Source of the DNA: JAWSVE01 sp050789445
Lineage (GTDB): Bacteria > Pseudomonadota > Gammaproteobacteria > Pseudomonadales > Cellvibrionaceae
Assembly (NCBI GenBank): GCA_050789445.1
Contig: JAILXR010000001.1
Span: 3,615,317 to 3,679,316 of the forward strand
DNA: 64,000 nucleotides
Direction: 5' to 3'
This document shows, one piece after another, positions 32,165-41,412 of the stretch. The notes beneath the pieces were generated by a model. It was given only the letters and a program-made list of their open reading frames with translations, was not told the DNA's origin and did not search any database. Both the position numbers and the translations under genes were made by a program. Positions within the stretch are counted from its first letter, which is position 1; the number at the start of each line of letters is the position of its first letter.

Positions 32165-34780
32165 TTATTCCAAAGCAGAGTCAAGATTTTCTAGTTCAGA
32201 AACAATTGACTCAACTGTACTCCTATCGAATTCGGCGCGATCATTTTCTTCGTGCGTCCCTTTGTTTAGATAACGCCATTCTCGAGAATTTCCATTTATC
32301 CCCAACATTACATCAAGGGGAATCAATATAGTCTCTTTGTTTTGTGCCGAAAAATCGCCCTTTTCTATTTTGCTTTTTAGTTGTTCTGTTAGGTTTCTAA
32401 GTTCAATTGGTGCTGAAGATGAGCGAAGCTTTATGCTCAAGTTCCCATCTCCATTTCTGGAAACATATCTCCATACTTTGTCTTTTGTAAGTGACTCTAG
32501 CGCTTGACGCGACTTCGCCAGAGCTTCTCTGATTTCATTTCGATTTATGCTTGCGCGAGCTGCAACAATATAATTGCGGGGAGCACAATTAAAGTCTATC
32601 CGGATTTCTTTATCCTCAAGGCGGGGTAAAAAAGAATATGATTTGGCAAGATTTGCCTCATTAACGGGCAATAGATTTTGAATATCTTTGAAGAACTCTT
32701 CTCCATGGCAAGTCAACAGTATCTGTTTGTTTGAGAAATACGAATCCTCAAACAGAGTTCGACGAATCGACTCCCTATGATCATCATCAATTGCATTCAC
32801 GGGGTCATCAAAGATTAATACGGGAGCATTTTCTTTTAGATTCTTGGCGAGCAGTATTGCTAGACCAAGGCAGCGAATATGGCCTTCACTAAGAATGTGT
32901 AGAGCGTCGTAGACTTGATTAGGTTGGTGACGAAAAGAAATTTTTAAACGCTGATTTTGGGCTAGAGGTAACATAACATTTTGCAATAGCTCAGCATTAG
33001 TATCGTTCCGGTTAAAAGCATTGTAGAGCGTTACGACTATCTCTCCGAGATCTGCAACTAAGTGTGCGGGGAGGCTAGTTATATAGTTATTTAGCATTTG
33101 TACGAAAGTGGAGTAGGCAGAAACGATAATATGGTTCTTCGTTATTACGGTTTTTTCAGCTTCAACAGCAGCGATCAGCGGAGCATTTTCGACATTGAAA
33201 CTATCGATCAATTGTTGGTCGGATGCAATGGCAGCGATGGCAGTTTTTTTACGGGTTTCAAGAATCGTAATTTGACGAGCATATTCCCGAAGGATGTTTA
33301 ATTCGGCTTGTTTTTTGTTTTTCTGCTTCATCGCCTGGTCAATGTTTTTATCATTCTCCTCAATTTGCTCTACCTGAAAGAGTAAGTGTTGCCATGGTGT
33401 GTAAGTGTCAGATAATTTTATGTTCAGGGAGTTCCACCACTCGATTGTGGGTTGTTCATTATTCGCGACTTCAAATGGCTTCATGGGGTTGTTTTGGGGA
33501 TAGACTCTCAAGCAGGTATTCATAATTTGCGAGAGGTCAAAAAGAGTTTGACTGGCTCTTTGTCTAAGCCGAACCTCTTCTTGCTGAATAGCGGCTAACT
33601 GCTGAAGCTTTTGAAGTTCTTTCCCTGCGTAAATGTATGGGTTAACAGCTGTTTGGGCTAGCGGTGTCTTACATGCGGGACATGTATCTGGGTTACTTGG
33701 TTGTACTTGAGAGACAGCCTCGTATAGTTGTTTGAAAGACAATTGCTGACTAGCAGCTGCTAACTCCTTCTGTTTCCCTCTCAGTTCTTGGACGATCGTG
33801 GTAAGACTGTTGCCCAATGTTTTGAGTGAGGTGAGATATAGATTACTTTTTGCTGTTAGTTGTTGTTGCAGTTCGATCTCAAGGAGTTCGATTTTTCCAG
33901 AAGACTCATCATCTCCATTTAGTTCGAACTCCATTTGGTTAAAGCCGGCTCCTTCTCTATATTGATTGGCCAGCTTCATTTCCTCTAAGGCAAGCATTTT
34001 AAGTTCATCATTACTTCTCTGAATTTGAAGTTTTGCGCCATCTAACGCCTGCTGCTTCTGTGAGAGCAATGTGGCGTTTCGTCCTGTGATATCTATATGT
34101 CGATCATCTATTTCTGCTGTGAAGTTACGGGTGAAATCTGTAAAGGATTCAAGGCCAAATAGGGTTGATATCAGCTCTGATTGCTTTGCAGGTGCCTGGG
34201 CAGCAATTCTGGAAAAACTGTCAATACGGTTTTTTTCGATGAAACAAAAACGATATGCAGTCTCATTAGGAGAGACAGTTATTTCATTTCCGTTGTTATC
34301 TTCTGCAGTAATTCTTGGTGGTGTAAATTGGTTTACATAAGCGTTTTTCAAATACTCCCTTTGATCACGAAAACGTTTACTCTCAGCTTCCGTGACGTTA
34401 CCCAATAGACCATATTCCAGAGCTTCGCAGAAGCTGGACTTACCCGTTCCATTTTGGCCATAAATCAGGACCAAACGGCTTGCCAGGTCAAAAGTTTCTT
34501 GCCGAGAAAAGCCCCGAAAAGGTCCGATCGTCAATTGTTTAAGTTGGGAAAACGTTGTTGCTTGTTCATCATGGCTATCTAGGATCGGCTTTATCTCGGG
34601 ATCAATTATCTCCCAATTTACTTGCGCTAGAGTGACCAGCCGTTTAGCTCTCTGCCCTTGATAGGTACTTAGTGGCACCAAATCATCTAAATGATCCGCC
34701 ACTAAATTAGCGACTTTACGAACCGCTTCAGGAGCGTCGACTAAAGTTTGCAAGAATCGTAGATACTCGGCCCTGATCAT
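32165..34780 (-). CDS. Rad50/RloC-like ABC ATPase with zinc hook and C-terminal extension
   Basis: About 871 residues from ATG 34780, with GGGA eight bases upstream; a TTG 15 codons earlier is open. The parts in order are: an N-terminal helical region (1-80), an ATPase half with Walker A GQNGTGKSS (108-116), coiled coil (about 235-345), a zinc hook CPAC (367-370), coiled coil (380-560), an ABC signature LSEGH (630-634), Walker B LIFDDP (655-660), an H-loop Cys-His (691-692), and a helical extension of 170 residues. The extension has Arg758-x3-Glu762 and His843 in KGTHEEND. RloC anticodon nucleases combine a zinc-hook ATPase with an Arg/Glu/His HEPN nuclease, so this could be a related defence nuclease. 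That final step is inference. SbcC is less likely: no sbcD is adjacent. Confidence 0.75.
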   Translation of the reverse strand: MIRAEYLRFLQTLVDAPEAVRKVANLVADHLDDLVPLSTYQGQRAKRLVTLAQVNWEIIDPEIKPILDSHDEQATTFSQLKQLTIGPFRGFSRQETFDLASRLVLIYGQNGTGKSSFCEALEYGLLGNVTEAESKRFRDQREYLKNAYVNQFTPPRITAEDNNGNEITVSPNETAYRFCFIEKNRIDSFSRIAAQAPAKQSELISTLFGLESFTDFTRNFTAEIDDRHIDITGRNATLLSQKQQALDGAKLQIQRSNDELKMLALEEMKLANQYREGAGFNQMEFELNGDDESSGKIELLEIELQQQLTAKSNLYLTSLKTLGNSLTTIVQELRGKQKELAAASQQLSFKQLYEAVSQVQPSNPDTCPACKTPLAQTAVNPYIYAGKELQKLQQLAAIQQEEVRLRQRASQTLFDLSQIMNTCLRVYPQNNPMKPFEVANNEQPTIEWWNSLNIKLSDTYTPWQHLLFQVEQIEENDKNIDQAMKQKNKKQAELNILREYARQITILETRKKTAIAAIASDQQLIDSFNVENAPLIAAVEAEKTVITKNHIIVSAYSTFVQMLNNYITSLPAHLVADLGEIVVTLYNAFNRNDTNAELLQNVMLPLAQNQRLKISFRHQPNQVYDALHILSEGHIRCLGLAILLAKNLKENAPVLIFDDPVNAIDDDHRESIRRTLFEDSYFSNKQILLTCHGEEFFKDIQNLLPVNEANLAKSYSFLPRLEDKEIRIDFNCAPRNYIVAARASINRNEIREALAKSRQALESLTKDKVWRYVSRNGDGNLSIKLRSSSAPIELRNLTEQLKSKIEKGDFSAQNKETILIPLDVMLGINGNSREWRYLNKGTHEENDRAEFDRSTVESIVSELENLDSALE

Positions 34781-34856
34781 TATTTCTTCCCTTTTTTCTA
34801 CAGAATTCTGAGAACGTTTTACCAAATAGGCGTCCGCTTAAGGTCGAAAGCGGACT

Positions 34857-36740
34857 TTAATCTAGCTTACCTATGATTTCTTCAATCATCCCAAGATCCA
34901 ACGTCTCTTTACTCAACAACGCTTCAACCAACTTATCCAAATCCCCACGATGCTCCAATAAAACATCTATCGTTTTTTGTTCGGCTTCTTTTATGATTCT
35001 ATGAATTTCTTGATCGATTTTTTTGGCGGTCTCTTCACTAAAATCTTTTTCTTGTTGTATTTCGTAACCTAAAAAAGGATGTTCGGTACCGACTTTAAAA
35101 TGAATCGGGCCGATGGTGTCGCTCATGCCCCATTGGGTGACCATCATTTTTGCGAGATGGGTTGCTTGTTCTAAATCGTTTGATGCGCCGGAACTCATAT
35201 CATCTAATACAATCTTTTCGGCAACGCGTCCGCCGAGCATGACGGATAAGCGTGTTTCTATATACGATTGTGTGTAGTTGTGGCGATCTTCTTGTGGCAG
35301 TTGTTCTGTTGCGCCTAACGCTCGACCGCGTGGAATAATAGATACTTGCCGAAGTGGATCGCTGTTCGGTAAAAATAAGGCGGCGATGGCGTGGCCGCTT
35401 TCGTGTACGGCGGTGCGTTTTCTTTCGGAGGGATTTAATAAATCTTTTCTTTCTGAGCCCATGATGACTTTGTCGTGGGCTTGATTAAAATCATCTCGCG
35501 TGACGATGTCTGCTTTTTTTCGTGCGGCGGACAACGCGGCTTCGTTCACGAGGTTGGCTAGATCGGCGCCTGAAAAACCGACAGTCATGCTGGCGAGTTC
35601 TTTTAAATTTACATCGAGTGCGATGGGTACTTTTCGGGTGTGCACTTTTAATATCTCGATGCGTGCATTTTGTTGGGGTAGTTCGAGTGTCACTTTTCTG
35701 TCGAAGCGGCCGGGTCTGAGTAGAGCGGGGTCTAGTACATCGGGGCGATTGGTTGCAGCTAATACCACAACGGCTTCGTCGGCGGTAAAGCCATCCATCT
35801 CGGCAAGAATTTGATTTAATGTTTGTTCTCTTTCATCGTTGCCGCCACCAAGACCTGTACCGCGAACGCGGCCAACGGAATCAATCTCGTCAACAAAAAT
35901 GAGGGAGGGTGCTTTGCTTCTCGCTTCTTTAAACATATCGCGAACGCGTGATGCGCCAACGCCGACAAACATTTCTATAAATTCTGATCCGCTAATACTA
36001 AAAAAAGGAACGCCCGCTTCGTGCGCTGTCGCTTTGGCGAGCATGGTTTTGCCGGTGCCGGGTGGGCCCATTAATAAAATACCCCGTGGCATTTTTGCGC
36101 CGAGCTTTTTAAATTCATCAGGATTTTTTAGAAAATCGATAATTTCTTGTAAGTCTTGTTTTGCACCTTCGACACCTGCGACATCGTCGTAACCAATTTC
36201 ATTGTCTTTGGTTTCAAATAATCGTGCTTTTGATTTTGAAAAGCCGAATAACCCGTCTTTACCGCCACCGCCGCCCATGCGTTGTTGTAGCATTCGGCTG
36301 GAGTAAACAAAAAACGCGAGAATTAGAAGCCAAGGGACTATGCCAATTAATATTTGAAACCATTGCGGTTCAGAAGAGGATTTGGCGACGATGTTGACAT
36401 CGTGCTCTTCTAATAGAGGTAACAGGTCTGCGTCTGCTGTTGCAGGTAATACCGTTCGGAATTCTTTTGGTTTGTCGATTTCACCGTCGACATAGACACC
36501 TAAAATTTGATCGCCTTTAAATGTTACTGTCGCGACTTGGTTGGCGTCGATGGCATTTTTAAATTCTGTGTAGGAAATTTCTGTAGTTTTAGAACTCGAT
36601 AACCCTGAAAAAATGGAGTAAACAGCAAAGACCATCATGAACCATATTAATGTGTGAGCATCAAATGGGTGTGGTGCTTTAGGCGGTACGGGATCTGAAT
36701 GATTACCTGTGTTTTTATTTTGATCTTCGCTGTTTGTCAT
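34857..36740 (-). CDS. ftsH: ATP-dependent zinc metalloprotease FtsH
   Basis: A 627-residue FtsH. A proline-rich cytosolic N-terminus of about 30 residues precedes TM1 (about 31-46). A periplasmic domain (SYTEFKNAI onward) and TM2 (about 129-147) follow. The AAA module has Walker A GPPGTGKT (225-232), Walker B LIFVDEID (280-287) and a second region of homology ending RPGRFDR. The protease site is HESGH (446-450). FtsH degrades misfolded membrane proteins and regulatory substrates at the inner membrane. It is not beside rlmE/folP, where the main gammaproteobacterial ftsH usually lies, so it may be a second copy. The gene follows the PfkB kinase gene by 20 bases and is probably co-transcribed with it. 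Confidence 0.94.
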   Translation of the reverse strand: MTNSEDQNKNTGNHSDPVPPKAPHPFDAHTLIWFMMVFAVYSIFSGLSSSKTTEISYTEFKNAIDANQVATVTFKGDQILGVYVDGEIDKPKEFRTVLPATADADLLPLLEEHDVNIVAKSSSEPQWFQILIGIVPWLLILAFFVYSSRMLQQRMGGGGGKDGLFGFSKSKARLFETKDNEIGYDDVAGVEGAKQDLQEIIDFLKNPDEFKKLGAKMPRGILLMGPPGTGKTMLAKATAHEAGVPFFSISGSEFIEMFVGVGASRVRDMFKEARSKAPSLIFVDEIDSVGRVRGTGLGGGNDEREQTLNQILAEMDGFTADEAVVVLAATNRPDVLDPALLRPGRFDRKVTLELPQQNARIEILKVHTRKVPIALDVNLKELASMTVGFSGADLANLVNEAALSAARKKADIVTRDDFNQAHDKVIMGSERKDLLNPSERKRTAVHESGHAIAALFLPNSDPLRQVSIIPRGRALGATEQLPQEDRHNYTQSYIETRLSVMLGGRVAEKIVLDDMSSGASNDLEQATHLAKMMVTQWGMSDTIGPIHFKVGTEHPFLGYEIQQEKDFSEETAKKIDQEIHRIIKEAEQKTIDVLLEHRGDLDKLVEALLSKETLDLGMIEEIIGKLD

Positions 36741-36760
36741 AAGTTCTCATTGTTACTTAG

Positions 36761-37762
36761 TTAGATGACTGATGATTTAATGTCTAAATGTTGTTCTGCA
36801 TGTAAGCGCGGCCCAAATTGCGTGACCAATTTGGCAGAGGCTGCACTGGCTAAATTGCCTGCCACTTCAAAGTTATGCCCTTGCGTGATGGCATATAAAA
36901 AAGCACCGGCAAATAAATCGCCTGCGCCGTTTGTATCAATTGCTTTTACGGGATGTGATTTGATGTTGATGTATTTGCCGCCATCAAATAACAATGCGCC
37001 TTCAGCGCCTAATGTAATTGCAAAACTGTTTGAGATTTTTTTCAATGCTTCTGCGGCATTTTCTATCGATGAGGTTTCTGTAAAGCCCATGGCTTCGTCA
37101 CCGTTACAAAATAATAAATCGACTTTGTTGCCGATCATTTCTTTTAAACCATCACCAAAAAATTGAACCATGGCTGGGTCAGACAAGCTTAGCGATGTTT
37201 TTACATTGGCTTGTTCTGCAATTTCTCGCAATTTAATCGCGGCTGCTTTTCCTGTCGGTGAGGAAACGAGATAACCTTCGATATACACATAATCAGAATT
37301 TTTGACAGCGTCTTCATGTATTTCATTGATTGATAATGTTTCGCTGATGCCAAGATAGGTGTTCATGGTTCTTTCAGCATCGGGTGTGATCATCACTAAG
37401 CATTTACCGGTAATGCCTTTTTCAAGTTTGCCGTTGTGGTGGTAATCGACGCCAGCATTTTTAAGATCGTTCAAATAAAACTCGCCGTTTTCATCATCGG
37501 CCACTTTGCAAGAATAAAAACTGTTGCTGCCAAAATAGCTGGCGGCGATGATGGTGTTGCAAGCAGATCCACCGGATGCACGCTTAGAGGCGATAAGATG
37601 ATCAGCGAGATGATCCATTAATTCATGTTGACGATTTTCATCAACCAATGTCATCACACCTTTGTCTATCTTGTATTGCGCTAGATCACTGTCGATGACT
37701 TCTATTTCTGTATCGACCAGTGCCGCGCCAATGCCGTAGATGTGATATTGCTTTGTTGTCAT
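36761..37762 (-). CDS. PfkB-family sugar/nucleoside kinase (adenosine kinase-like)
   Basis: About 333 residues from ATG 37762; an upstream ATG at 37804 lacks a ribosome site. The ribokinase fold is marked by the N-terminal GIGAALVDTEIEV, the substrate-loop GGSACNTI and the C-terminal signature DTNGAGDLFAGAF with the catalytic Asp. The overall sequence is of the adenosine kinase-like clade widespread in Gammaproteobacteria. It phosphorylates a sugar or nucleoside using ATP in the cytosol; adenosine or inosine-guanosine is likely, but specificity cannot be read here. The gene is 20 bases upstream of ftsH on the same strand. Confidence 0.88.
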   Translation of the reverse strand: MTTKQYHIYGIGAALVDTEIEVIDSDLAQYKIDKGVMTLVDENRQHELMDHLADHLIASKRASGGSACNTIIAASYFGSNSFYSCKVADDENGEFYLNDLKNAGVDYHHNGKLEKGITGKCLVMITPDAERTMNTYLGISETLSINEIHEDAVKNSDYVYIEGYLVSSPTGKAAAIKLREIAEQANVKTSLSLSDPAMVQFFGDGLKEMIGNKVDLLFCNGDEAMGFTETSSIENAAEALKKISNSFAITLGAEGALLFDGGKYINIKSHPVKAIDTNGAGDLFAGAFLYAITQGHNFEVAGNLASAASAKLVTQFGPRLHAEQHLDIKSSVI

Positions 37763-38087
37763 AATTTTGCCCGTATTTGCGTTATTTCGGCTGTAGATTG
37801 CCATATTTGTTTGAGAAAGTATCTAAGTCTTAAAAGCCGTTATTATCCGGTTTTATCTCGCTGGGATAAAGTACCGTGGAGGAGTTCTCGAAAAAAACGA
37901 CTGACACCAGTACACTATCATATGGCGCCATATTTTTTTATGTGCCGAATGCAAACTAATAAGATCTATCGATGTCATATTCGTCTGGTCTTGCCTATGA
38001 AAATCTTGCCAATCTGAATGTTGTAACGTAAGAGTCGTGCCGCGAATATCCGTGAAAGCATCCGTAAAAATTTTAAGTTAGCGATAT
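37763..38087. other. Divergent intergenic region of PfkB kinase and mrcB
   Basis: About 325 bases containing the promoters of both divergent genes. No palindrome, hairpin or RNA gene stood out, and open frames here are not convincing. Confidence 0.35.
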
Positions 38088-40442
38088 ATGCCAAAAACTA
38101 CAAAAAAAACCTCTCCTAAAAAGAAACCTGTTACTCGTGGTAAGTCGACTCGAAAAACGTCTGCAAAAAAATCAACTAAACGTGCTTGGTATAACCCACT
38201 ACGCTGGTGGAAGTTGTGGGTAGTGTTTATTGCCATCTTTGCTTTGGGTGTCGCTTATCTTGATCATGTTGTTCGTTCTAAATTTGATGGAAAAAAATGG
38301 GAACTTCCTGCTCGTGTTTACGCGAGACCGTTAGAGCTTTATGAAGGGCTGACATTAAATCGCGATCAGTTGGTTGAAGAGTTAGAAGGGTTGGGTTACC
38401 AGCGAACTAAAAAACCCACCAAACCGGGGCAATTTACGTCGAACGTTTTTGGTATCAGTGGTTATACGCGAGGCTTTTCTTTTTGGGATAAAGAAGAAAA
38501 AGCGCAAGGTTTTAGGGCGTATCTTGTTGGCAATACGATTTCACGATTGGATGATTTGAATGGGAATTCTTTGCCGATAGTGCGTTTGGAACCACAAGAA
38601 ATTGGTGGAATCTATCCGGGCAAAAATGAAGATCGCTCGTTAGTTCGCCTACAAGATATTCCGCCGTTGTTAGGCGAGGCGTTAATTGCAGTAGAAGATC
38701 GATATTTTCTAGAGCATCATGGTGTGTCACCACGGGCAATTATTCGAGCGGCTATTGCAAATATTCGTTCTGGTGGTGTGGTACAAGGTGGCAGTACGTT
38801 GACTCAGCAGCTGGTAAAAAACTTTTATTTGAGCCGTACACAAAGTTTTTCTCGTAAATTAATAGAAGCGATTATGTCGCTGCAATTGGATTTTTATTAC
38901 AGCAAAGCTGAAATATTAGAGACTTATATTAACGAAGTGTATTTGGGGCAAGCGGGTGCAAGGGCGATTCATGGTTTTGCGCTTGGATCACAACATTATT
39001 TTCGTCAACCGCTGAATGAATTAAAGTTACACCAGATAGCCTTATTGGTGGGTGAGGTGAAGGGTGCATCGTATTACAACCCTTGGCGACGGCCAGAGCG
39101 CGCGAAAGAGCGTCGTGATTTAGTGTTACAAATTATGAATACATCAGAATTAATTTCTGATGAAGAAATGCAAAAAGCGCAACAACTCCCGTTAGATGTT
39201 GTAGAAAAACCAGGTAATAGCCTTTATGAATATCCGGCGTTTATTGATTTAGTCAAAAGACAATTAAAGGTTAATTATAAAGAAGAAGATTTACGTAGTG
39301 AGGGTTTGCGGATATTTACAACGTTGTCGCCGACAGTGCAGCGCTCAGCCCAAGTCGCATTAACCAATAGATTAAAAACGTTAGAAAAAAGTTTTAATGT
39401 GAATGATGACGAACTGCAAGGCGCTGTCGTGGTTACTGGTGTCGGTAGTGGCGAAATCTTAGCGTTGGTTGGCGATCGTAATAGCGGTTTTATGGGCTTT
39501 AATCGCGCATTATCAGCGAAAAGATCCATTGGTTCGTTAGCAAAACCGGCTGTGTTTTTAACGGCGCTTTCGCAACCAGAAAAATATTCTTTAGTCTCAA
39601 AAATAGATGACACGCCGATTAGTATCGCTGGTGAAGATGGTGTTCTTTGGAAGCCACAAAACTTTTCTCGGCAATCTCATGGTGAGGTTTCGTTACTTGA
39701 GGCGTTGGCGTTATCGTACAATCAGGCAACAGCGCGCTTAGGTATGAATGTGGGCGTGGATGCTGTGGTAAAAACATTGAATGATTTGGGTGTTGATGAA
39801 AAAATTTCACCACTGCCTTCATTATTTTTAGGTGCCATTGATTTAACACCGTTTCAAGTGAGCGGTATGTATCAAACTATTGCGTCAGAAGGTGTGCATA
39901 CACCGCAGCGAGCTATTCGTTATGTTCTCGATGCGACGGGTGTTCCGCTCAATCGTTACCCGCTTGATTCGCAAACGCGTTTTTCTCCCGAGACGGTACA
40001 TGTTTTAAATTTCGGATTACAAACGACGATGCGTTCGGGAACAGGGCGTTCGGCTTATCAGATATTACCTAGTGATCTAAATGTGGCCGGAAAAACGGGA
40101 ACATCTAATGAGCAAAGGGATAGTTGGTTTGCAGGTTTTAGTAGTGATCATCTTGCCGTTGTGTGGGTGGGTCGTGATGATAATGGCCCAACACCTCTTA
40201 CGGGTGCAAATGGCGCTTTAAAAGTGTGGTCTGATCTTATGGTGTCTATCCCGACACGTCCTATTACGCCATTAAGAACCCCAAATGTGAGTTATTACAA
40301 CGTTAATTTGAACGAGGGCAAGCTGGTGAAAGAGGGTTGTGATACGGGTATGGCGATTCCATTTATTAATGGCAGTGAGCCAGATCAATTTGGTCGGTGT
40401 AAACGATCTTCTTTTGGAGATGCTTCACTCTTTGAAGAATAA
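38088..40442 (+). CDS. mrcB: Penicillin-binding protein 1B (bifunctional peptidoglycan synthase)
   Basis: A 784-residue class A PBP. A very basic, Lys/Thr-rich cytosolic tail (1-35) precedes one transmembrane helix (about 43-62). A UB2H-like region follows (about 75-160). The glycosyltransferase domain has the catalytic Glu in VEDRYFLEHHG (E203) and QGGSTLTQQLVKN. The transpeptidase domain has SLAK (Ser483), SYN (543-545) and KTGTS (669-673). It polymerises and cross-links peptidoglycan at the inner membrane. The C-terminus stops soon after the transpeptidase, without the long extension of some homologues. It is followed 80 bases later by a TPR-type lipoprotein gene that may encode its activator. 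Confidence 0.95.
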   Translation: MPKTTKKTSPKKKPVTRGKSTRKTSAKKSTKRAWYNPLRWWKLWVVFIAIFALGVAYLDHVVRSKFDGKKWELPARVYARPLELYEGLTLNRDQLVEELEGLGYQRTKKPTKPGQFTSNVFGISGYTRGFSFWDKEEKAQGFRAYLVGNTISRLDDLNGNSLPIVRLEPQEIGGIYPGKNEDRSLVRLQDIPPLLGEALIAVEDRYFLEHHGVSPRAIIRAAIANIRSGGVVQGGSTLTQQLVKNFYLSRTQSFSRKLIEAIMSLQLDFYYSKAEILETYINEVYLGQAGARAIHGFALGSQHYFRQPLNELKLHQIALLVGEVKGASYYNPWRRPERAKERRDLVLQIMNTSELISDEEMQKAQQLPLDVVEKPGNSLYEYPAFIDLVKRQLKVNYKEEDLRSEGLRIFTTLSPTVQRSAQVALTNRLKTLEKSFNVNDDELQGAVVVTGVGSGEILALVGDRNSGFMGFNRALSAKRSIGSLAKPAVFLTALSQPEKYSLVSKIDDTPISIAGEDGVLWKPQNFSRQSHGEVSLLEALALSYNQATARLGMNVGVDAVVKTLNDLGVDEKISPLPSLFLGAIDLTPFQVSGMYQTIASEGVHTPQRAIRYVLDATGVPLNRYPLDSQTRFSPETVHVLNFGLQTTMRSGTGRSAYQILPSDLNVAGKTGTSNEQRDSWFAGFSSDHLAVVWVGRDDNGPTPLTGANGALKVWSDLMVSIPTRPITPLRTPNVSYYNVNLNEGKLVKEGCDTGMAIPFINGSEPDQFGRCKRSSFGDASLFEE

Positions 40443-40522
40443 AATTTGTTACATTTTTACAATTGATACTCAGGTAATCTATTATGATTCGGGTTTTCAT
40501 TATTCATAACTGAGTTTCTTCT

Positions 40523-40933
40523 ATGCGGTCATTTGTGCGCTTTTATTTTAGTCTCGCTATATTTCTTTGTGTTGGTCTTGTTGGCTGTGTTCAGCAATCA
40601 TCAATAGAGACTTCAGAAGTTGAAATTGAAGAGGAGGGCCCTCAGTCTGAGTTGCCAACGTCATCGCGTGCTGTCCAAAACATGGTGGTAGAGTCGAATA
40701 AGCTGCTGGCTAATGGCGATTGGGAAGGCGCTATTGCTATGGCAGAGCGTGGGATGAGAATTGATAGGCGGATTCCAGAGCTTTATCTAGTGATAGCTAA
40801 GGGATATGCAGGTTTAGAAGACTTTTCTCGCGCCAACCAGTTCGCTCAGCAAGGATTACGATATGCCGAGAAAAGTAGTAGCGAAGAGGTGATTGAGAGT
40901 TTGAGGCATTTAGAGGGCTTAAAAGGCCAATAA
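40523..40933 (+). CDS. TPR-type lipoprotein, probable LpoP-like PBP1b activator
   Basis: A 136-residue lipoprotein. The signal ends VGLVGC (Cys22). A low-complexity acidic linker (about 25-50) leads into a TPR-like helical domain: NKLLANGDWEGAIAMAERGMRID, then PELYLVIAKGYAGLEDFSRANQFAQQGL. In Pseudomonas, an outer-membrane lipoprotein of this type (LpoP) stimulates PBP1b and is encoded next to its gene. Size, domain type and position directly after mrcB all fit. The assignment is by architecture and context; residue-level similarity was not tested. Confidence 0.72.
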   Translation: MRSFVRFYFSLAIFLCVGLVGCVQQSSIETSEVEIEEEGPQSELPTSSRAVQNMVVESNKLLANGDWEGAIAMAERGMRIDRRIPELYLVIAKGYAGLEDFSRANQFAQQGLRYAEKSSSEEVIESLRHLEGLKGQ

Positions 40934-41412
40934 TTCTTCTAATTGTGCTCCTTTTGAGTTTGTCTGGCGGCTAGGTGTAGCAGTACTTTGAAATTTGCTA
41001 GTTGATTGTTTTACTTAATATTTCTGCTTGTAGCACTTACTTGCAATGAGTTGTTCTACCTATAAGTACTCCTAGCGGTCATTCAGCCCCTTTAATCCCC
41101 CTCTCAGCCGTCGCATTTTATGACCTAGTTCTCCTTTAGTGCTAATATTTGACTGTTTTGAATCCCTCTTGCATCAACCTAGAGCTGAAGGCTCTGTTTT
41201 ACCTGTATTTGTTGCTGAGGTTGGGTGAAAAGAATAAGTATTTGTATCAGCTTGAATTATTATGAGTTTCATCCCCAAAGACGACTGGGACTGGACTATC
41301 ATTAATCAATGGTATTGAAAAATAGAACAAACTGAACAAAACGTAACATCATATCAATAGCATCTTTTATTGATGATCAATGAACGAATGGTTAACTCTA
41401 ACTTGGAATATT
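40934..41412. other. Intergenic region before the DUF1631 gene
   Basis: About 480 bases, AT-rich, with no believable gene, RNA or strong hairpin. It probably carries the promoter of the DUF1631-PilZ operon. The possible earlier ATG of that gene (41380) lies in its last 35 bases. Confidence 0.35.

Noticed and set aside
31981..32184. 67-codon minus-strand open frame overlapping the end of the ABC ATPase gene
   Set aside because: It spans the TGACCCCTTGATC repeats, overlaps the ATPase gene and looks like no known protein; best explained as repeat sequence.
35278..36397. Several plus-strand open frames of 60-117 codons opposite ftsH
   Set aside because: They are antisense shadows of a strongly conserved protein and lack ribosome sites.
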